Shown here piece by piece: positions 1 through 14,690 of a stretch of 64,000 nt of DNA. The notes under the pieces are model-generated. The model ran no database searches, was not told the origin of the DNA, and worked only from the letters and a program-made list of their open reading frames with translations. Origin of the DNA: Xylocopa sonorina (taxonomy: Eukaryota; Arthropoda; Insecta; Hymenoptera; Apidae); contig NW_027490170.1 of NCBI RefSeq assembly GCF_050948175.1, positions 310,001 through 374,000 of the forward strand, written 5' to 3'. The position numbers and the translations under genes were made by a program. Positions within the stretch are counted from its first letter, which is position 1. Each line of letters opens with the position of its first letter.

Positions 1-1380
1 CGCGATATCGCATCTCATTCCTATGTTTCATGATAATGTATAATAGTCATTGCGAAGTGTCATGTATACATCTCATACACTTCAAATGAATGTGAATGCG
101 ACAGTTCCTTGCTAGGAAATAGCGTTTGCAGATATCTACGTATCGAAGCAATGGAATTCTAATGCTTCTTAAATCGTCATATCGCATCTCACTTCATTGT
201 TTCATGATAAGATATAATATTCATTGCGAAGTGTCATGTAAACCTCGTATTCCTTTCAAAACAATGTAAATGCAAAACTTCCTTGCTAGGAAGTATCGTT
301 TGCAAATGCCTACGTAACGAAGCAACAGTGTTCTAATGCTTCTCAAAACGCGATATCGCTACTCATTTCTATGTTTCATGATAAGATATAATATTCATTG
401 TGCAGTGTTATGTATACCTCGCATACACTACAAATGAATGTGAATGAGACAGTTCCTTGCTAGGAAATAGTGTTTGCAGATATCCACGTATCGAAGCAAT
501 AGAGTTCTAAAGCTTCTATAATCGCGATATCGCATCTCATTTCTATGTTTCATGATAATATATAATATTCATTGTGCAGTGTTATGTATACCTCGTATTC
601 ACTTCAAAAGAATGTAAATGCGACACTTCCTTGCTAGGAAGTAGTTTTGCAGATGTCTACGTATTCCAAGCAATAGAGTTCTCATCGTCATACCGAATCT
701 CATTTCTATGTTTCATGATAAGATATAATATTCATTGCGAAATGTCATGTATACCTCGTATTCCTTTCAAAAGAATGTAAATGCGACACTTCCTTGCTCG
801 GTAGTAGCGTTTGCAGATGTCTACGTATCGAAGCAATAGTGTCCTAATGCTTCTTAAATCGCGATATCGCATCTCATTTCTATGTTTCATGATAATATAT
901 AATATTCATTGCGATGTGTCATGTATACCTCGCATATACTTCAAATGAACGAAAATGCGACACATCCTTGCTAGGAAATAGCGTTTGCAGATGTCTACGT
1001 ATCGAAGCATTAGTGTTCTAATACTTCTTAAATCGCCATATCGCTTCTCATTTCTATGTTTCATGATAATATATAATATTCACTGCGAAGTGTCATGTAT
1101 ACCTCGCATACACTTCAAATGAATGTAAATGCGACACTTCCTTGCTAGGAAATAGCGTTTGCAGATGTCTACGTATCGAAGCAATAGTGTTCTAATGCTT
1201 CTTAAATCCCGATATCGCATCTCATATCTATGTTTGATGATAATATGTAATATTCATTGCGAAGTGTCATGTATACCTCGCATACACTTCAAATGAATGT
1301 GAATGCGACAGTTCCTTGCTAGGAAATAGTGTTAGCAGATTTCTAGTATCGAAGCAATGGAGTTCTAAAGCTTCTTAGAT

Positions 1381-1554
1381 CGCGATATCGCATCTCATTC
1401 CTATGTTTCATGATAAGATCTAATATTCAATGTGCAGTGTTATGAATACCTCGTATTCACTTCAAAGGAATGTAAATGCGACACTTCCTTGCTAGGAAAT
1501 AGCGTTTGCAGATGTCTACGTATCGAAGCAATAGTGTTCTCATGCTTCTTAAAT
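1381..1554 (+). repeat. Reference 174-bp satellite monomer
   Basis: This is one complete monomer, taken from CGCGATATCG to the base before the next CGCGATATCG, exactly 174 bp. In order it holds the perfect palindrome GCGATATCGC with an EcoRV site, the TTCATGATAAGAT segment, a central class-specific block around GTATAC, the near-palindrome TTCCTTGCTAGGAA, the GCAGATGTCTACGTATCGAAGCA segment, and GAAGCA paired with TGCTTC about 12 bp further on. I saw no CENP-B box (TTCG....A..CGGG) in it. It has no coding potential that I believe. The monomer is not one I can name from memory. Confidence 0.95.
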
Positions 1555-4500
1555 CGCGATATCGCATCTCATATCTATGTTTCATGATAATATATAATAT
1601 TCATTGCGAAGTGTCATGTATACCTCGCACACACTTCAAATGAACGAAAATGCGACACTTCCTTGCTAGGAAATAGCGCTTGCAGATGTCTAGGTATCGA
1701 AGCAATAGTGCTCTAATGCTTCTTAAATAGCGATATCGCATCTCATTTCTAAGTTTCATGATAAGATGTAATATTCATTGTGCAGTATTATGTATACCTC
1801 GTATTCACTTCAAAAGAATGTAAATGCGACACTTCCTTGCTAGGACGTAGTTTTGCAGATGTCTACGTGTTCGAAGCAATAGAGTTCTAATCGTCATACC
1901 GCATCTCATTTCTATGTTTCATGATAAGATATAATATTCATTGCGAAATGTCATGTATACCTCGTATTCACTTCAAAACAATGTAAATGCGACACTTCCT
2001 TGCTAGGAAATAGCGTTTGCAGATGTCTACGTATCGAAGCAGTAGGTATCTAATACTTCTCAAATCGCCATATCGCTTCTCAATTCTATGTTTCATGATA
2101 ATATATAATATTCACTGCGAACTGTCATGTATACCTCGCATACACTTCAAATAAATGTAAATGCGACACTTCCTTGCTAGGAAATAGCGTTTGCAGATGT
2201 CTACGTATCGAAGCAATAGCGTACTAATGCTTCTTAAAACCCGATATCGCATCTCATATCTATGTTTGATGATAATATATTATATTCATTGCGAAGTGTC
2301 ATGTATACCTCGCATACACTTCAAATGAATGTAAATGCGACACTTCCTTGCTAGGAAATAGCGTTTGCAGATGTCTACGTATCGAAGCAATAGTGTCCTA
2401 ATGCTTCTTAAATCGCGATATCGCATCTCATTTCTATGTTTCATGATAATATATAATATTCATTGCGATGTGTCATGTATACCTCGCATACACTTCAAAT
2501 GAACGAAAATGCGACACTTCCTTGCTAGGAAATAGCGTTTGCAGATGTCTACGTATCGAAGCAATAGTGTTCTAATGCTTCTTAAATCGCGATATCGCAT
2601 CTCATTTCCAAGTTTCATGATAAGATATAATATTCATTGTGCAGTGTTATGTATACCTCGTATTCACTTCAAAAGAATGTAAATGCGACACTTCCTTGCT
2701 AGGAAGTAGTTTTGCAGATGTCTACGTATTCGAAGCTATAGAGTTCTCATCGTCATACCGAATCTCATTTCTATGTTTCATGATAAGAAATAATATTCAT
2801 TGCGAAATGTCATGTATACCTCGTATTCACTTCAAAACAATGTAAATGCGACACTTCCTTGCTAGGAAATAGCGTTTGCAGATGTCTACGTATCGAAGCA
2901 GTAGGTATCTAATACTTCTTAAATCGCCATATCGCTTCTCAATTCTATGTTTCATGATAATATATAATATTCACTGCGAACTGTCATGTATACCTCGCAT
3001 ACACTTCAAATAAATGTAAATGCGACACTTCCTTGCTAGGAAATAGCGTTTGCAGATGTCTACGTATCGAAGCAATAGCGTACTAATGCTTCTTAAATCC
3101 CGATATCGCATCTCATATCTATGTTTGATGATAATATATTATATTCATTGCGAAGTGTCATGTATACCTCGCATACACTTCAAATGAATGTGAATGCGAC
3201 AGTTCCTTGCTAGGAAATAGTGTTTTCAGATTTCTAGTATCGAAGCAATGGAGTTCTAAAGCTTCTTAGATCGCGATATCGCATCTCATTTCTATGTTTC
3301 ATGATAAGATCTAATATTCATTGTGCAGTGTTATGAATACCTCGTATTCACTTCAGAGGAATGTAAATGCGACACTTCCTTGCTAGGAAATAGCGTTTGC
3401 AGATGTCTACGTATCGAAGCAATAGTGTTCTCATGCTTCTTAAATCGCGATATCGCATCTCATATCTATGTTTCATGATAATATATAATATTCATTGCGA
3501 AGTGTCATGTATACCTCGCATACACTTCAAATGAACGAAAATGCGACACTTCCTTGCTAGGAAATAGCGCTTGCTGATGTCTAGGTATCGAAGCAATAGT
3601 GTTCTAATGCTTCTTAAATCGCGATATCGCATCTCATTTCTAAGATTCATGATAAGATATAATATTCATTGCGAAGTGTCATGTATACCTCGCATACACT
3701 TCAAATGAACGAAAATGCGACACTTCCTTGCTAGGAAGTAGTGTTTGCAGATATCTAGTATCGAAGCAATAGAGTTCTAAAGCTTCTTGAATCGCAATAT
3801 CGCATCTCATTTCTATGTTTCATGATAAGATATAATATTCATTGTGTAGTGTTATGAATACCTCGTATTCACTTCAAAAGAATGTAAAAGCGACACTTCC
3901 TTGCTAGGAAGTAGCGCTTGCAGATGTTTACGTATCGAAGCAATATAGATTTAATGCTTCTAAAAACGAGATATCGCATCTCATTCCTATGTTTCATGAT
4001 GAGATACAGTATTCATTGCGAAGTGTCATGTATACCTCGTATTCACTTCAAAAGAATGTAAATGCGACATTTCATTCCTAGGATGTACGGTTTCCAGATA
4101 TCTACGTATTGAAACAATAGAGTTCTAATGCTTCTTAAAACGAGATATCGCATCTCATTTCTACGTTTCACGATAAGACATAATATTCATTGCAAATTGT
4201 TATGCTCACCTCGCAAACACCACAAATGAATGTAAATGCGACCCTTCCTTGCTAGGAAATAACGTTTGCAGATGTCTAGGTATCGAAGCAAGGCAGTTCT
4301 AATGCTTCTTAATTCGCGATATCGCATCTCATTCCTATGTTTCATGATAAGATGTAATAATCATTGCGGAGTGCCATGTGTACCTCGTATTCACTTCAAA
4401 TGAATGTAAATGCGACTCTTCCTTGTTAGGAAATAGCGTTTGCAGATGTCTACGTATCGAAGCAATAGTGTTCTCATGCTTCTTAAATCGCGATATCGCA

Positions 4501-4932
4501 TCTCATATCTATGTTTCATGATAATATATAATATTCATTGCGAAGTGTCATGTATACCTCGCATACACTTCAAATGAACGAAAATGCGACACTTCCTTGC
4601 TAGGAAATAGCGCTTGCAGATGTCTACGTATCGAAGCAATAGTGTTCTAATGCTTCTTAAATAGCGATATCGCATCTCATTTCTATGTTTCATGATAATA
4701 TATAATATTCATTGCGATGTGTCATGTATACCTCGCATACACTTCAAATGAACGAAAATGCGACACTTCCTTGCTAGGAAATAGCGTTTGCAGATGTCTA
4801 CGTATCGAAGCAATAGTGTTCTAATGCTTCTTAAATCGCGATATCGCATCTCATTTCTAAGTTTCATGATAAGATATAATATTCATTGTGCAGTGTTATG
4901 TATACCTCGTATTCACTTCAAAAGAATGTAAA

Positions 4933-7440
4933 TGCGACACTTCCTTGCTTGGAAATAGCGTTTGCAGATGTCTACGTATCGAAGCAATAGGTATCTAATA
5001 CATCTTAAATCGCCATATCGCTTCTCATTTCTATGTTTCACGATAATATATAATATTCACTGCGAAGTGTCATGTATACCTCGCATACACTTCAAATGAA
5101 TGTAAATGCAACACTTCCTTGCTAGGAAATAGCGTTTGCAGATGTCTACGTATCGAAGCAGTAGTGTCCTAATGCTTGTTAATTCGCGATATCGCATCTC
5201 ACTTCTAAGTTTCATGATAAGATATAATATTCATTGTGCAGTGTTATGTATACCTCGTATTCACTTCAAAAGAATGTAAATGCGACACTTCCTTGCTAGG
5301 AAGTAGTTTTGCAGATGTCTACGTATTCGAAGCCATAGTGTTCTCATCGTCATACCGAATCTCATTTCTATGTGTCATGATAAGATATAATATTCATTGC
5401 GAAATGTCATGTATACCTCGTATTCCTTTCAAAAGAATGTAAATGCGACACTTCCTTGCTCGGCAGTAGCGTTTGCAGATGTCTACGTATCGAAGCAATA
5501 GTGTCCTAATGCTTCTTAAATCGCGATATCGCATCTCATTTCTATGTTTCATGATAATATATAATATTCATTGCGATGTGTCATGTATACCTCGCATACA
5601 CTTCAAATGAACGAAAATGCGACACTTCCTTGCTAGGAAATAGCGTTTGCAGATGTCTACGTATCGAAGCATTAGTGTTCTAATACTTCTTAAATCGCCA
5701 TATCGCTCCTCATTTCTATGTTTCATGATAATATATAATATTCACTGCGAAGTGTCATGTATACCTCGCATACACTTCAAATGAATGTAAATGCGACACT
5801 TCCTTGCTAGGAAATAGCGTTTGCAGATGTATACGTATCGAAGCAATAGTGTTCTAATGCTTCTTAAATCCCGATATCGCATCTCATATCTATGTTTGAT
5901 GATAATATGTAATATTCATTGCGAAGTGTCATGTATACCTCGCATACACTTCAAATGAATGTGAATGCGATAATTCCTTGCTAGGAAATAGTGTTTGCAG
6001 ATTTCTAGTATCGAAGCAATGGAGTTCTAAAGCTTCTTAAATCGCGATATCGCATCTCATATCTATGTTTCATGATAATATATAATATTCATTGCGAAGT
6101 GTCATGTATACCTCGCATACACTTCAAATGAACGAAAATGCGACACTTCCTTGCTAGGAAATAGCGCTTGCAGATGTCTACGTATCGAAGCAATAGTGTT
6201 CTAATGCTTCTTAAATAGCGATATCGCATCTCATTTCTATGTTTCATGATAATATATAATATTCATTGCGATGTGTCATGTATACCTCGCATACACTTCA
6301 AATGAACGAAAATGCGACACTTCCTTGCTAGGAAATAGCGTTTGCAGATGTCTACGTATCGAAGCAATAGGTATCTAATACATCTTAAATCGCCATATCG
6401 CTTCTCATTTCTATGTTTCACGATAATATATAATATTCACTGCGAAGTGTCATGTATACCTCGCATACACTTCAAATGAATGTAAATGCAACACTTCCTT
6501 GCTAGGAAATAGCGTTTGCAGATGTCTACGTATCGAAGCAGTAGTGTCCTAATGCTTGTTAAATCGCGATATCGCATCTCATTTCTAAGTTTCATAATAA
6601 GATATAATATTCATTGTGCAGTGTTATGTATTCCTCGTATTCACTTCAAAAGAATGTAAATGCGACACTTCCTTGCTAGGAAGTAGTTTTGCAGATGTCT
6701 ACGTATTCGAAGCCATAGAGTTTTCATCGTCATACCGAATCTCATTTCTATGTTTCATGATAAGATATAATATTCATTGCGAAATGTCATGTATACCTCG
6801 TATTCCTTTCAAAAGAATGTAAATGCGACACTTCCTTGCTCGTCAGTAGCGTTTGCAGATGTCTACGTATCGAAGCAATAGTGTCCTAATGCTTCTTAAA
6901 TCGCGATATCGCATCTCATTTCTATGTTTCATGATAATATATAATATTCATTGCGATGTGTCACGTATACCTCGCATACACTTCAAATGAACGAAAATGC
7001 GACACTTCCTTGCTAGGAAATAGCGTTTGCAGATGTCTACGTATCGAAGCATTAGTGTTCTAATACTTCTTAAATCGCCATATCGCTCCTCATTTCTATG
7101 TTTCATGATAATATATAATATTCACTGCGAAGTGTCATGTATACCTCGCATACACTTCAAATGAATGTAAATGCGACACTTCCTTGCTAGGAAATAGCGT
7201 TTGCAGATGTATACGTATCGAAGCAATAGTGTTCTAATGCTTCTTAAATCCCGATATCGCATCTCATATCTATGTTTGATGATAATATGTAATATTCATT
7301 GCGAAGTGTCATGTATACCTCGCATACACTTCAAATGAATGTGAATGCGATAATTCCTTGCTAGGAAATAGTGTTTGCAGATTTCTAGTATCGAAGCAAT
7401 GGAGTTCTAAAGCTTCTTAAATCGCGATATCGCATCTCAT
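4933..7440 (+). repeat. Higher-order repeat, 1,380-bp period
   Basis: The sequence from about 4,933 to 6,060 matches about 6,313 to 7,440 almost base for base, offset by 1,380 bp. I saw only scattered substitutions, for example CGGCAGTAGC at 5,461 against CGTCAGTAGC at 6,841. The offset is 8 monomers less the 10-12 bp lost in the shortened monomer, so the unit is an 8-mer carrying one short monomer. The stretch between the copies resembles the monomers just before the first copy, so the period may extend to about 4,480. Confidence 0.85.
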
Positions 7441-8517
7441 TTCTATGTTTCATGATAAGATATAATATTCATTGTGCAGTGTTATGAATACCACGTATTC
7501 ACTTCAAAGGAATGTAAATGCGACACTTCCTTGCTAGGAAATAGCGTTTGCAGATGTCTACGTATCGAAGCAATAGTGTTCTAATGCTTCTTAAATCGCC
7601 ATATCGCATCTCATATCTATGTTTCATGATAATATATAATATTCATTGCGATGTGTCATGTATACCTCGCATACACTTCAAATGAACGAAAATGCAACAC
7701 TTCCTTGCTAGGAAATAGCGTTTGCAGATGTCTACGTATCGAAGCAATAGTGTTCTAATGCTTCTTAAATCGCGATATCGCATCTCATTTCTAAGTTTCA
7801 TGATAAGATATAATATTCATTGTGCAGTGTTATGTATACCTCGTATTCACTTCAAAAGAATGTAAATGCGACACTTCCTTGCTTGGAAATAGCGTTTGCA
7901 GATGTCTACGTATCGAAGCAATAGGTATCTAATACATCTTAAATCGCCATATCGCTTCTCATTTCTATGTTTCACGATAATATATAATATTCACTGCGAA
8001 GTGTCATGTACACCTCGCATACACTTCAAATGAATGTAAATGCAACACTTCCTTGCTAGGAAATAGCGTTTGCAGATGTCTACGTATCGAAGCAATAGTG
8101 TCCTAATGCTTCTTAAATCGCGATATCGCATCTCATTTCTATGTTTCATGATAAGGTATAATATTCATTGTGCAGTGTTATGAATACCTCGCATACACTT
8201 CAAATGAATGTAAATGCGACACTTCCTTGCTAGGAAATAGCGTTTGCAGATGTCTACGTATCGAAGCAATAGTGTCCTAATGCTTCTTAAATCGCGATAT
8301 CGCATCACATTTCTATGTTTCATGATAATATATAATATTCATTGCGATGTGTCATGTATACCTCGCATACACTTCAAATGAACGAAAATGCGAGACTTCC
8401 TTGCTAGGAAATAGCGTTTGCAGATGTCTACGTATCGAAGCAATAGTGTTCTAATGCTTCTTAAATCGCGATATCGCATCTCATTTCCAAGTTTCATGAT
8501 AAGATATAATATTCATT

Positions 8518-8888
8518 GTGCAGTGTTATGTATACCTCGTATTCACTTCAAAAGAATGTAAATGCGACACTTCCTTGCTAGGAAGTAGTTTTGCAGATGT
8601 CTACGTATTCGGAGCAATAGAGTTCTCATCGTCATACCGAATCTCATTTCTATGTTTCATGATAAGAAATAATATTCATTGCGAAATTTTCATGTATACC
8701 TCGTATTCCTTTCAAAAGAATGTAAATGCGACACTTCCTTGCTAGGAAGTAGTTTTGCAGATGTCTACGTATTCGGAGCAATAGAGTTCTCATCGTCATA
8801 CCGAATCTCATTTCTATGTTTCATGATAAGAAATAATATTCATTGCGAAATGTCATGTATACCTCGTATTCCTTTCAAAAGAATGTAA
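8518..8888 (+). repeat. Adjacent short monomers, period 164 bp
   Basis: Two copies of the shortened monomer lie side by side, with GGAAGTAGTTTTGCAG at 8,581 and 8,745, a spacing of 164 bp. Elsewhere the short form appears singly, once per higher-order unit. The pair therefore looks like a local one-monomer duplication. Confidence 0.85.
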
Positions 8889-8899
8889 ATGCGACACAT

Positions 8900-10630
8900 C
8901 CTTGCTCGGCAGTAGCGTTTGCAGATGTCTACGTATCGAAGCAATAGTGTCCTAATGCTTCTTAAATCGCGATATCGCATCTCATTTCTATGTTTCATGA
9001 TAAGATATAATATTCATTGCGAAGTGTCATGTATACCTCGCATACACTTCAAACGAATGTGAAAGCGACAGTTCCTTGTTAGGAAGTAGTGTTTGCAGAT
9101 ATCTAGTATCGAAGCAATAGAGTTCTAAAGCTTCTTAAATCGCGATATCGCATCTCATTTCTATGTTTCATGATAAGGTATAGTATTCATTGTGCAGTGT
9201 TATGAATACCTCGTATTCACTTCAAAAGAATGTAAATGCGACACTTCCGTGCTTGGAAATAGCGTTTGCAGATGTCTACGTATCGAAGCAGTAGTGTTCT
9301 AATGCTTCTTAAATCGCGATATCGCATCTCATTTCTAAGTTTCATGATAAGATATAATATTCATTGCGAAGTGTCATGTATACCTCGCATACACTTCAAA
9401 TGAATGTGAATGCGACAATTCCTTGCTAGGAAGTAGTGTTTGCAGATATCTAGTATCGAAGCAATAGAGTTCTAAAGCTTCATAAATCGCAATATCGCAT
9501 CTCATTTCTATGTTTCTTGATAAGATATAATATTCATTGTGCAGTGTTATGAATACCTCGTATTCACTTCTGAAGAATGTAAATGCGACACTTCCTTGCT
9601 TGGAAATAGCGTTTGCAGATGTCTACGTATCGAAGCAATAGGTATCTAATACTTCTTAAATCGCCATATCGCATCTCATTTCTATGTTTCATGATAATAT
9701 ATAATATTCACTGCGAAGTGTCATGTATACCTCGCATACACTTCAAATGAATGTAAATGCGACACTTCCTTGCTCGGCAGTAGCGTTTGCAGATGTCTAC
9801 GTATCGAAGCAATAGTGTCCTAATGCTTCTTAAATCGCGATATCGCATCTCATTTCTATGTTTCATGATAAGATATAATATTCATTGCGAAGTGTCATGT
9901 ATACCTCGCATACACTTCAAACGAATGTGAAAGCGACAGTTCCTTGTTAGGAAGTAGTGTTTGCAGATATCTAGTATCGAAGAAATAGAGTTCTAAAGCT
10001 TCTTAAATCGCGATATCGCATCTCATTTCTATGTTTCATGATAAGGTATAGTATTCATTGTGCAGTGTTATGAATACCTCGTATTCACTTCAAAAGAATG
10101 TAAATGCGACACTTCCTTGCTTGGAAATAGCGTTTGCTGATGTCTACGTATCGAAGCAGTAGTGTTCCAATGCTTCTTAAATCGCGATATCGCATCTCAT
10201 TTCTAAGTTTCATGATAAGATATAATATTCATTGCGAAGTGTCATGTATACCTCGCATACACTTCAAATGAATGTGAATGCGACAATTCCTTGCTAGGAA
10301 GTAGTGTTTGCAGATATCTAGTATCGAAGCAATAGAGTTCTAAAGCTTCATAAATCGCAATATCGCATCTCATTTCTATGTTCCTTGATAAGATATAATT
10401 TTCATTGTGCAGTGTTATGAATACCTCGTATTCACTTCAGAAGAATGTAAATGCGACACTTCCTTGCTTGGAAATAGCGTTTGCAGATGTCTATGTATCG
10501 AAGCAATAGGTATCTAATACTTCTTAAATCGCCATATCGCATCTCATTTCTATGTTTCATGATAATATATAATATTCACTGCGAAGTGTCATGTATACCT
10601 CGCATACACTTCAAATGAATGTAAATGCGA
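8900..10630 (+). repeat. Tandem 868-bp unit (5-mer), two copies
   Basis: The block starting with GCTCGGCAGTAGCG near 8,904 recurs at about 9,772, an offset of 868 bp (five monomers less 2 bp). Both copies contain the same order of marks: AAACGAATGTGAAAGCGAC, TTCCTTGTTAGGAAG, GATAAGGTATAGTATTC, and a monomer with GCTTCATAAATCGCAA. A partial third copy begins near 12,355 and runs to about 12,740. Confidence 0.85.
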
Positions 10631-13600
10631 CACTTCCTTGCTAGGAAATAGCGTTTGCAGATGTCTACGTATCGAAGCAATGGTGTTCTAATGCTTCTTA
10701 AATCCCGATATCGCATCTAATATCTATGTTTGATGATAATATATAATATTCATTGCGAAGTGTCATGTATACCTCGCATACACTTCAAATGAAAGTGAAT
10801 GCGATAATTCCTTGCTAGGAAATAGTTTTGCAGATGTCTACGTTTCCAAGCAATAGAGTTCTAATCGTCATACCGCATCTCATTTCTATGTTTCATGATA
10901 AGATATAATATTCATTGCGAAATGTCATGTATACCTCGTATTCCTTTCAAAAGAATGTAAATGCGACACTTCCTTGCTCGCCAGTAGCGTTTGCAGATGT
11001 CTACGTATAGAAGCAATAGTGTCCTAATGCTTCTTAAATCGCGAAATCGCATCTCATTTCTATGCTTCATGATAAGATATAATATTCATTGCGAAGTGTC
11101 ATGTATACCTCGCATACACTTCAAACGAATGTGAATGCGACAGTTCCTTGTTAGGAAATAGTGTCTGCAGATATCTAGTATCGAAGCAATAGAGTTCTAA
11201 AGCTTCTTAAATCGCGATATCGCATCCCATTTCTATGTTTCATGATAAGATATAATATTCATTGTGCACTGTTATGTATACCTCGTATTCACTTCAAAAG
11301 AATGTAAATGCGACACTTCCTTGCTGGGAAATAGCGTTTGCAGATGTCTACGTATCGAAGCAATAGTGTTCTAATGCTTCTTAAATCGCGATATCGCATC
11401 TCATATCTATGTTTCATGATAATATATAATATTCATTGCGATGTGTCATGTATACCTCGCATACACTTCAAATGAACGAAAATGCGACACTTCCTTGCTA
11501 GGAAATAGCGTTTGCAGATGTCTACGTATCGAAGCAATAGTGTTCTAATGCTTCTTAAATCGCGATATCGCATCTCATTTCTAAGTTTCATGATAAGATA
11601 TAATATTCATTGTGCAGTGTTATGTATACCTCGTATTCACTTCAAAAGAATGTAAATGCGACACTTCCTTGCTTGGAAATAGCGTTTGCAGATGTCTACG
11701 TATCGAAGCAATAGTGTCCTAATGCTTCTTAAATCGCGATATCGCATCTCATTTCTATGTTTCATGATAAGATATAATATTCATTGCGAAGTGTCATGTG
11801 TACCTCGCATACACTTCAAGCGAATGTGAATGCGACAGTTCCTTGTTAGGAAATAGTGTTTGCAGATATCTAGTATCGAAGCAATAGAGTTCTAAAGCTT
11901 CTTAAATCGCGATATCGCATCCCATTTCTATGTTTCATGATAAGATATAATATTCATTGTGCAGTGTTATGAATACCTCGTATTCACTTCATAAGAATGT
12001 AAATGCGACACTTCCTTGCTTGGAAATAGCGTTTGCATATGTCTACGTATCGAAGCAATAGTTTTCCATTGCTTCTTAAATCGCGATATCGCATCTCATT
12101 TCTAAGTTTCATGATAAGATATAATATTCATTGTGCAGTGTTATGTATACCTCGTATTCACTTCAAAAGAATGTAAATGCGACACTTCCTTGCTAGGAAG
12201 TAGTTTTGCAGATGTCTACGTATTCGAAGCAATAGTGTTTTAATCGTCATACCGCATCTCATTTCTATGTTTCATGATAAGATATAATATTCATTCCGAA
12301 ATGTCATGTATACCTCGTATTCCTTTCAAAAGAATGTAAATGCGACACTTCCTTGCTCGGCAGTAGCGTTTGCAGATGTCTACGTATCGAAGCAATAGTG
12401 TCCTAATGCTTCTTATATCGCGGTATCGCATCTCATTTCTATGTTTCATGATAAGATATAATATTCATTGCGAAGTGTCATGTATACCTCGCATACACTT
12501 CAAACGAATGTGAAAGCGACAGTTCCTTGTTAGGAAGTAGTGTTTGCAGATATCTAGTATCGAAGCAATAGAGTTCTAAAGCTTCTTAAATCGCGATATC
12601 GCATCTCACTTCTATGTTTCATGATAAGGTATAGTATTCATTGTGCAGTGTTATGAATACCTCGTATTCACTTCAAAAGAATGTAAATGCGACACTTCCT
12701 TGCTTGGAAATAGCGTTTGCAGATGTCTACGTATCGAAGCAATAGAGTTCTAAATCTGCGTAAAACATGATATCGCATGTCATTTCTATGTTTCATGATA
12801 AGATATAATACTCATTGGGAAGTGTTATGCTTACCTGGTATTCATTTCAAAAGAATGTAAATGCGACACTTCCTTGCTAGCTAATAGCGTTTACAGATAT
12901 CTACGTATCGTAGCAATAGAGCTCTAATGCTTCACAAAACGCGAGGTCGCATCTCATTTCTGTGTTCCATGATAATATATAATATTCATTGCGAAGTGTT
13001 ATGTATACCTCGCATACACTTAAAATGAATGTAAATGCGACACTTCCTTGATCGGAAATAGCGTTTGCAGATGTCTACGTATCGAAGCATTAGTGTTCTA
13101 ATACTTCTTAAATCGCCATATCGCTTCTCATTTCTATGTTTCATGATAATATGTAATATTCATTGTGCAGTGTTATGTATACCTCGTATTCACTTCAAAA
13201 GAATGTAAATGCGACACTTCCTTGCTTGCAAATAGCGTTTGCAGATGTCTACGTATCGAAGCAATAGGTATCTAATACTTCTTAAATCGCCATATCGCTT
13301 CTCATTTCTATGTTTCATGATAATATATAATATTCACTGCGAAGTGTCATGTGTACCTCGCATACACTTCAAGCGAATGTGAATGCGACAGTTCCTTGTT
13401 AGGAAATAGTGTTTGCAGATATCTAGTATCGAAGCAATAGAGTTCTAAAGCTTCTTAAATCGCGATATCGCATCCCATTTCTATGTTTCATGATAAGATA
13501 TAATGTTCATTGTGCAGTGTTATGAATACCTCGTATTCACTTCATAAGAATGTAAATGCGTCACTTCCTTGCTTGGAAATAGCGTTTGCAAATGTCTACG

Positions 13601-14690
13601 TATCGAAGCAATAGTTTTCCATTGCTTCTTAAATCGCGATATCGCATCTCATTTCTAAGTTTCATGATAAGATATAATATTCATTGTGCAGTGTTATGTA
13701 TACCTCGTATTCACTTCAAAAGAATGTAAATGCGGCACTTCCTTGCTAGGAAGTAGTTTTGCAGATGTCTACGTATTCGAAGCAATAGAGTTTTAATCGT
13801 CATACCGCATCTCATTTCTATGTTTCATGATAAGATATAATATTCATTCCGAAATGTCATGTATACCTCGTATTCCTTTCAAAAGAATGTAAATGCGACA
13901 ATTCCTTGCTCGGCAGTAGCGTTTGCAGATGTCTACGTATCGAAGCAATAGTGTCCTAATGCTTCTTAAATCGCGATATCGCATCTCATTTCTATGTTTC
14001 ATGGTAAGATATAATATTCATTGCGAAGTGTCATGTATACCTCGCATACACTTCAAACGAATGTGAATGCGACAGTTCCTTGTTAGGAAATAGTGTTTGC
14101 AGATATCTAGTATCGAAGCAATAGAGTTCTAAAGCTTCTTAAATCGCGATATCGCATCTCATTTCTATGTTTCATGATAAGATATAATATTCATTGTGCA
14201 GTGTTATGAATACCTCGTATTCACTTCAAAGGAATGTAAATGCGACACTTCCTTGCTAGGAAATAGCGTTTGCAGATGTCTACGTATCGAAGCAATAGTG
14301 TTCTAATGCTTCTTAAATCGCGATATCGCATCTCATATCTATGTTTCATGATAATATATAATATTCATTGCGATGTGTCATGTATACCTCGCATACACTT
14401 CAAATGAACGAAAATGCGACACTTCCTTGCTAGGAAATAGCGTTTGCAGATGTCTACGTATCGAAGCAATAGTGTTCTAATGCTTCTTAAATCGCGATAT
14501 CGCATCTCATTTCTAAGTTTCATGATAAGATATAATATTCATTGTGCAGTGTTATGTATACCTCGTATTCACTTCAAAAGAATGTAAATGCGACACTTCC
14601 TTGCTTGGAAATAGCGTTTGCAGATGTCTACGTATCGAAGCAATAGTGTCCTAATGCTTCTTAAATCGCGATATCGCATCTCATTTCTAT

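Larger units (their letters stand above)
1..14690 (+). repeat. 174-bp satellite array, block I
   Basis: This stretch is continuous head-to-tail monomers, all in the forward direction. Two classes alternate. One reads GCGAAGTGTCATG followed by CATACACTTCAAATGAA. The other reads GTGCAGTGTTATG followed by ATTCACTTCAAAAGAA. A shortened monomer of about 164 bp, marked by AGTTTTGCAGATGTCTACG and a missing GCTTCTTAAA-like piece, occurs near 643, 1849, 2707, 5305, 6685, 8587, 8751, 10824, 12202 and 13755. I did not find it elsewhere in the window. Higher-order periods of 1,380 and 868 bp are visible. No gene is seen. Confidence 0.95.

Noticed and set aside
574..780. Open frame of 68 codons, with near-identical versions at 2639, 5236, 6616 and 8518
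   Set aside because: These are translations of the satellite that stay open because of the shortened monomer. There is no protein-like composition, promoter or family, and they vary with the repeat.
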